64,000 bases of DNA. Origin: Roseovarius sp. (GTDB taxonomy: Bacteria; Pseudomonadota; Alphaproteobacteria; Rhodobacterales; Rhodobacteraceae). This document shows, piece after piece, positions 60,356-64,000 of the stretch. The notes beneath the pieces were generated by a model. It had not been told where the DNA came from. It did no database searches and saw nothing but the letters and a program-made list of their open reading frames with translations. The stretch lies in the NCBI RefSeq assembly GCF_030373445.1, contig NZ_JAUCYU010000001.1, positions 434,001 to 498,000 of the forward strand. The letters are read 5' to 3'. A program made the translations under genes and the position numbers. How positions within the stretch are numbered: the first letter of the stretch is position 1; every line of letters begins with the position of its first letter.

Positions 60356-61927
60356 TCACATGTTCCCGCGCGACAGCTCGCCCGCGATGTGATCGGCCTG
60401 CCGGATCGCCAGCGCCACGATGGTCAGCGTCGGGTTCTCCGCCGCGCCGGTCGTGAACTGCGACCCGTCCGAGATGAACAGGTTGTCGATGTCATGCGTG
60501 CGGCCCCACTTGTTCACCACCCCGTCCCTCGGGTTCTCCGACATCCGGTTGGTGCCAAGGTTGTGGGTCGAGGGATAGGGCGGCGTCGGGAAAGTGCGCG
60601 TCGCGCCCACCGCCTCGTAAACCGCCTTGCCGCGTGCATACGCATGGTTGCGCATCGCCACGTCGTTCGGGTGGTCGTCGAAATGCACGTTCGCCACCGG
60701 CATTCCGAACTGGTCCGTCACGTCATGGTTCAGCGTCACGCGGTTCGTCTCCTGCGGCATGTCCTCGCCCACGATCCACATGCCGGCCATGTTCTCGTAG
60801 GAATCCAGCGCCGTGGTGAATTCGCGCCCCCACCCGCCGGGGTCGAGGAACGCCGCCATGAACGGCAGGCCCAGCGCCAGCGTCTCAAGCTCGTAACCGC
60901 CCACGAAACCGCGGCTCGGGTCGTGCTTCGCCTCGTCCTGGATGATCCCGGCCATGGTCGTCCCGCGCCACATCCTGACGGGCTCCTCGAAGGTGGCATA
61001 GACCGACCCGGTCATGTGCCGCATGTAGTTGCGCCCCACCTGCCCGGAACTGTTGGCCAGCCCGTCGGGATACATCGCGCTCGCCGAATTCAGCAGCACC
61101 CGCGGGCTCTCGAACGAGTTGCCGGCCAGGCAGACCGCCCGCGCCGCCTGCTTGTGCTCGTTCCCTTCCGCATCGGCATAGACCACGCCGTTCACCCGGC
61201 CATCCTTGCCATGCTCGATCCGCAGCACATGCGCCTTCTCGCGCACCTCCAGGTTGCCCGTCGCCTCGCCGCGCGGAATGTCCGTGTAGGCCGCCGACCA
61301 CTTGGCGCCCCACTTGCAGCCCTGGAAACAGAAACCGGTCTGCTGACACGCCATCCGGCCGTCATACTCGGCGCTGTTGATCGCCATCCGCCCGGTATGC
61401 ACCTCCGAGTAGCCCAGCGCCTTCGCCCCGGCCTCGAACACCTTGAAGTTGTTGTTCCCCGGCAGGCCCTCGCGGCCCCCGGTGCGGGTGACGCCAAGCT
61501 TGGCCTCGGCCTTCTCGTACCACGGCGCCATTTCCTCGCCGTCGATCGGCCAGTCGAGCAGGTTCGCGCCCTGCACCTCGCCGTAATTGGTCTTCGCCTT
61601 CCATTCGTGCTCCTGGAAGCGAAGCGAGGCGCCGGCCCAGTGGGTCGTCGTGCCGCCCACGGCCTTCACGATCCACGCTGGCAGGCCCGAGAAATCCTTC
61701 GCCACCCGCCAGTCGCCGCTGGTCGTCCGCGGATCGGTCCAGGCGAGCTGGCCAAAGCTCTCCCACTCGTCGTTGACGTAATCCTCGGGCAGGTAGCGCC
61801 CGCCCGCCTCCAGCGCCACGACAGGCACGCCGCGCTGGGCCAGCTCGTTCGCCAGAACCCCGCCGCCCGCGCCGGTGCCGATCACGACCACCACGTTGCT
61901 GTCCGTCTTGTCAAAAGGTGCAGCCAT
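60356..61927 (-). CDS. GMC-family oxidoreductase, gluconate-dehydrogenase-like
   Basis: 523 residues. FAD loop VVIGTGAGGGVLANELAQRG near the N-terminus; VGGTTTHWAG and the C-terminal STHNLGTNRMSENPRDGV with NLFISDGSQFTTGAAENPTL, where the second His/Asn pair would act on an alcohol. In gluconate and sorbitol dehydrogenases this subunit is exported with a Tat-signal small subunit. The neighbouring small subunit gene supports that. Substrate unknown. Confidence 0.88.
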   Translation of the reverse strand: MAAPFDKTDSNVVVVIGTGAGGGVLANELAQRGVPVVALEAGGRYLPEDYVNDEWESFGQLAWTDPRTTSGDWRVAKDFSGLPAWIVKAVGGTTTHWAGASLRFQEHEWKAKTNYGEVQGANLLDWPIDGEEMAPWYEKAEAKLGVTRTGGREGLPGNNNFKVFEAGAKALGYSEVHTGRMAINSAEYDGRMACQQTGFCFQGCKWGAKWSAAYTDIPRGEATGNLEVREKAHVLRIEHGKDGRVNGVVYADAEGNEHKQAARAVCLAGNSFESPRVLLNSASAMYPDGLANSSGQVGRNYMRHMTGSVYATFEEPVRMWRGTTMAGIIQDEAKHDPSRGFVGGYELETLALGLPFMAAFLDPGGWGREFTTALDSYENMAGMWIVGEDMPQETNRVTLNHDVTDQFGMPVANVHFDDHPNDVAMRNHAYARGKAVYEAVGATRTFPTPPYPSTHNLGTNRMSENPRDGVVNKWGRTHDIDNLFISDGSQFTTGAAENPTLTIVALAIRQADHIAGELSRGNM

Positions 61928-61954
61928 AGTCTTTCCTCCTCCGTATGCTATGGC

Positions 61955-62479
61955 TCAAAGCCAGGTAATGTCGTCGAAGCCGCGGTACAGGTACCCGCCC
62001 TCGGAATAGGACTCGCCCTCGTACCCGAAGAGCGGCCACACCGCCTTCTGGTTATAGAGACCGGTCACCAAACCGCCCCGCACCGTCTGGAAAAAGGCGC
62101 TGTCCTCGATCCCGCGCAGGATATCGACCCGGTCACGCTCCCACCCGACCGACAGGTAATCGGCAAAGCCCTTGCCCTGCGCCGCGGCGTTCAGCCCGGC
62201 GATCCCGGCCTCGATGGCCGGCGCGGCCTCCTCGCTGTCATAGGCCTTGACCGCGATGGCGTAGTATTCGTCGCCCACGTGGTCATGCGGATAGATATCG
62301 CGCGCCATCTGGATCAGCGTCGCCATCGTCTCCGGCTTCAGGGCGGCGGTTTCCATCGCCCATGCCGCGTCGGCGCTGGCCACATAGCCCCCGCCCACCA
62401 CGAAGCTCGCGCCCGCGGCCATGCTGCGCGACAGAAGCTCGCGCCGCGTCAATCCGCGTTGCTGGCTGTTGTCTTTCAT
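61955..62479 (-). CDS. Tat-exported small subunit, gluconate 2-dehydrogenase subunit 3-like
   Basis: 174 residues. Twin-arginine leader LTRRELLSRSMAAGASFVVGGG, then a region with MARDIYPHDHVGDEYYAIAV typical of gluconate 2-dehydrogenase subunit 3. It should carry the GMC subunit to the periplasm as a folded complex. No cytochrome c subunit gene is adjacent. Translated just ahead of the GMC gene. Confidence 0.85.
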   Translation of the reverse strand: MKDNSQQRGLTRRELLSRSMAAGASFVVGGGYVASADAAWAMETAALKPETMATLIQMARDIYPHDHVGDEYYAIAVKAYDSEEAAPAIEAGIAGLNAAAQGKGFADYLSVGWERDRVDILRGIEDSAFFQTVRGGLVTGLYNQKAVWPLFGYEGESYSEGGYLYRGFDDITWL

Positions 62480-62515
62480 TGTCGTCTCCTCCCTACGTCG
62501 ACGTCTTCTCTTGAA

Positions 62516-62911
62516 TTACTTGAACCGCCCGCCTCTCTGCAGAACCTCGATCTCGTAGCCGTCCGGGTCGGCCACGAAGAAGAACTTCGCCACCACCTCG
62601 CCATCCGGCGCGAACTCCACCATCTTCCGGGGGTTGAGACCTTCCGCCTCGAACCGGGCATGCTCGGCCGCGAGGTCCTCCACCAGCACGGCCAGATGCC
62701 CGTATCCGTCGCCAAGGTCATAGGGCTCCGTCCGGCCCTTGTTGACCGTCAGCTCCACCTCGAACGGGCTTTCCCCGTTGCTCATGTAAACGAGGGTGAA
62801 TTTCTCGAAATCCAGCCGATCCGCGACCTCGAGCCCGAAGGCCCGCCGGTAGAAATCAACCGAGCGTGCCTCGTCGAGCACCCGGATCATGCTGTGAATG
62901 GCCTTCGCCAT
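62516..62911 (-). CDS. VOC-family protein, lactoylglutathione-lyase-like
   Basis: 131 residues. Glyoxalase-like motif order: MIRVLDEARSVDFYRRAFG, FEVELTVNKG, GYGHLAVLVED and FFVADPDGYEIEVLQ. His and Glu metal ligands are in GHLAV and YEIEV; the N-terminal His6 and Glu residues fit GloA. Methylglyoxal detoxification is the best guess. 36 bases lie between it and the next gene downstream. Confidence 0.85.
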   Translation of the reverse strand: MAKAIHSMIRVLDEARSVDFYRRAFGLEVADRLDFEKFTLVYMSNGESPFEVELTVNKGRTEPYDLGDGYGHLAVLVEDLAAEHARFEAEGLNPRKMVEFAPDGEVVAKFFFVADPDGYEIEVLQRGGRFK

Positions 62912-63002
62912 GCCTGTCCTCCGAACTTGTGTCTTGTCCGGAACAGGGTATCAGGCCGCGATCGCGGCCGGGTAGTAAGGGGTTACTACACCGCCGCCGC
63001 GC

Positions 63003-63296
63003 TCATTCCGCGGCGATCCGCGCCCCCTCGGCCTTGGGCGGCATCTCGCGATAGACAAGGCAGGTACAGCGCAGCAGCGCGGTGAAATTCTTCGATTCCC
63101 CGTGCAGCTCCAGCACCTCGCCATGCAGCTTCGACACGAAGCCCGGCGTCGTCAGCCCCTCTCCCTCGGCGATCTCGTCGAGAATCGCCCAGAAGGAATG
63201 CTCCAGCCTGATGCTGGTGCTCTGGCCATTCAGCCGCATGCGGCGGGTTTCGAGCTGGTAACGTTCCGGGTCCTGCCCGGCGAATATCTGGCACAT
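63003..63296 (-). CDS. Ribbon-helix-helix protein
   Basis: 97 residues. The RHH fold is seen in TRRMRLNGQSTSIRLEHSFW and ILDEIAEGEGLTTPGFVSKLH. Likely a small DNA-binding protein, possibly a regulator of the adjacent genes. The ATG 63296 follows AGGGAGGAGTCGAT. Confidence 0.85.
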   Translation of the reverse strand: MCQIFAGQDPERYQLETRRMRLNGQSTSIRLEHSFWAILDEIAEGEGLTTPGFVSKLHGEVLELHGESKNFTALLRCTCLVYREMPPKAEGARIAAE

Positions 63297-63711
63297 ATCG
63301 ACTCCTCCCTCTCGGCGCAGCGCGCGTAACGGGATCAGGATGCACAGCGCCGGGAACCGGGGCGGCAAACACGCCTCCCCTCCCGAAAGGATGGAAGGCA
63401 TTGCCGGAATTTGCAAATCAATTCGCACCGGCCCGGCCGGGCCGGCCTCCGGCGCGGTGATCCGGCCGTTGCAGGCCCTCCGATCCACCGCCCGGTGCCT
63501 TAACCCGGCCGCCGGCGCCGGTTTTCGGCAAAAAACACCGACGCGATACCGACGCGATACCGACGTGATACCGACACGGTGTTTTCCTTGAAATCAACGC
63601 GTTAACCCTGATTCGCCCCAGAACGCTGTCGACAGCGCCCCGCGCACCGCCCGACCTTGCCCTTCGGGGCCCATGGTTGTACTCACGAAGGCAACCAACC
63701 CGAGGGGCGAC
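63297..63711. other. 415-base intergenic region
   Basis: Between the divergent RHH gene and the sulfurtransferase gene. It holds the 11-bp array (locus C, 63537-63580), GC-rich palindromic stretches near 63430-63450 and 63510-63522, and the upstream regions of both genes. No further gene was found. Confidence 0.5.
63537..63580 (+). repeat. Four-unit 11-bp array (locus C)
   Basis: ACCGAC begins at 63537, 63548, 63559 and 63570, same period, copy number and orientation as loci A and B. Flanked by divergent genes here, unlike the convergent sites of the other two. Confidence 0.85.
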
Positions 63712-64000
63712 ATGGCACAGGACGATCCGAAAACCCTTGTTTCCACCGACTGGCTCGCGGCCCACATGAAGGACCCCGACCTGCGCATTCTCGACGGCAC
63801 GATGTTCCTGCCCGGCACCGGCCGCGACGCCCGCGCCGAGTATGCCGAAACCCACATTCCCGGCGCGCGTTTCTTCGATATCGACGAGATTTCCGACAAC
63901 CGCTCCGACCTGCCCCACATGGCCCCGCCCGTTGAAAAATTCATGTCCCGCCTGCGCGCCATGGGCGTCGGCGACGGGCACCAGGTGGTGGTCTACGACA
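63712..64000 (+). CDS. sseA: Rhodanese-type sulfurtransferase, cut by window edge
   Basis: First 96 residues only. The start MAQDDPKTLVSTDWLAAH and the stretch ILDGTMFLPGTGRDARAEY, then HIPGARFFDIDEISDN and GVGDGHQVVVYD, match the N-terminal rhodanese domain of 3-mercaptopyruvate sulfurtransferase (SseA). The catalytic Cys domain is beyond the window. GAGGGGCGAC is upstream of the ATG. Confidence 0.85.
   Translation, partial: MAQDDPKTLVSTDWLAAHMKDPDLRILDGTMFLPGTGRDARAEYAETHIPGARFFDIDEISDNRSDLPHMAPPVEKFMSRLRAMGVGDGHQVVVYD

Noticed and set aside
60389..63085. Very long plus-strand open frame opposite the GMC, subunit-3 and VOC genes
   Set aside because: It runs antisense across three well-supported genes and is rich in His, Arg and Pro, the usual mirror of high-GC codon use. 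No recognisable domain.

Overview
The window is GC-rich, densely coding chromosomal DNA from an alphaproteobacterium, most probably a marine member of the Rhodobacteraceae (roseobacter group). This rests on gene content and style rather than any rRNA. Markers are a RpoHII-type sigma factor, a bzt/aap-type amino-acid ABC transporter, a DddQ-type DMSP lyase, a DctPQM TRAP transporter, COQ9, ATP12, CobU, many ATGA stop/start overlaps, and intergenic hairpin repeats of the kind common in this family. No rRNA, tRNA, insertion sequence, prophage or CRISPR array was seen.

Layout. 1-3.5 kb: truncated membrane protein, BNR-repeat sialidase-like protein, quinone oxidoreductase, COQ9 (minus strand), then rpsU. 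3.6-7 kb: Tat-exported intradiol dioxygenase, a conserved membrane protein, an AstE/aspartoacylase-family enzyme, 1-Cys peroxiredoxin. 7.2-11.4 kb: aldehyde dehydrogenase, GT25 and GT11 glycosyltransferases, and an unusual kinase joined to an ANL C-terminal-like domain. 11.5-13.5 kb: an RluA pseudouridine synthase and a flavin amine oxidase. 13.5-22.8 kb: a nine-gene minus-strand operon with two dimethylglycine/sarcosine-dehydrogenase-like flavoproteins, a homocysteine methyltransferase, an alcohol dehydrogenase, a LysE exporter, three tandem GFA-family proteins and an XRE-cupin regulator preceded by twin 27-bp operators. This looks like a methyl-group (betaine, dimethylglycine, sarcosine) catabolic unit with formaldehyde handling.

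22.8-35.4 kb: GST, two cobalamin-linked genes, rpoH, chaN-like, coaBC, dut, moeB with a membrane anchor, M3 peptidase, rppH, argB, a fatty-acid-hydroxylase-type membrane enzyme, a ferredoxin-like protein and a SixA-like phosphatase. 35.4-40 kb: four-gene amino-acid ABC transporter. 40-48.5 kb: crcB-rluC-HAD-ATP12 operon, glycerate kinase, HAD, clpS, an RsmC-like methyltransferase, a catalytically degenerate SDR and hemF. 48.6-55.4 kb: DMSP lyase, then a phenylacetate catabolic cluster (paaG, paaI, paaK and a TetR regulator on one strand, paaZ and paaX on the other). The epoxidase genes paaABCDE are not in the window. 55.4-64 kb: TRAP transporter, msrB-msrA-msrA-like, a GMC oxidoreductase with a Tat-signal small subunit, a VOC protein, an RHH protein, and the start of a sulfurtransferase.

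The most unusual signal outside genes is an array of exactly four ACCGAC units at exact 11-bp period, found at three intergenic loci (about 11.4, 48.6 and 63.5 kb) in the same orientation. Other items worth checking are covarying hairpin repeats, a probable leaderless paaX promoter, and an msrA-like gene in frame behind a UAG codon with only a CTG start in the expected place.
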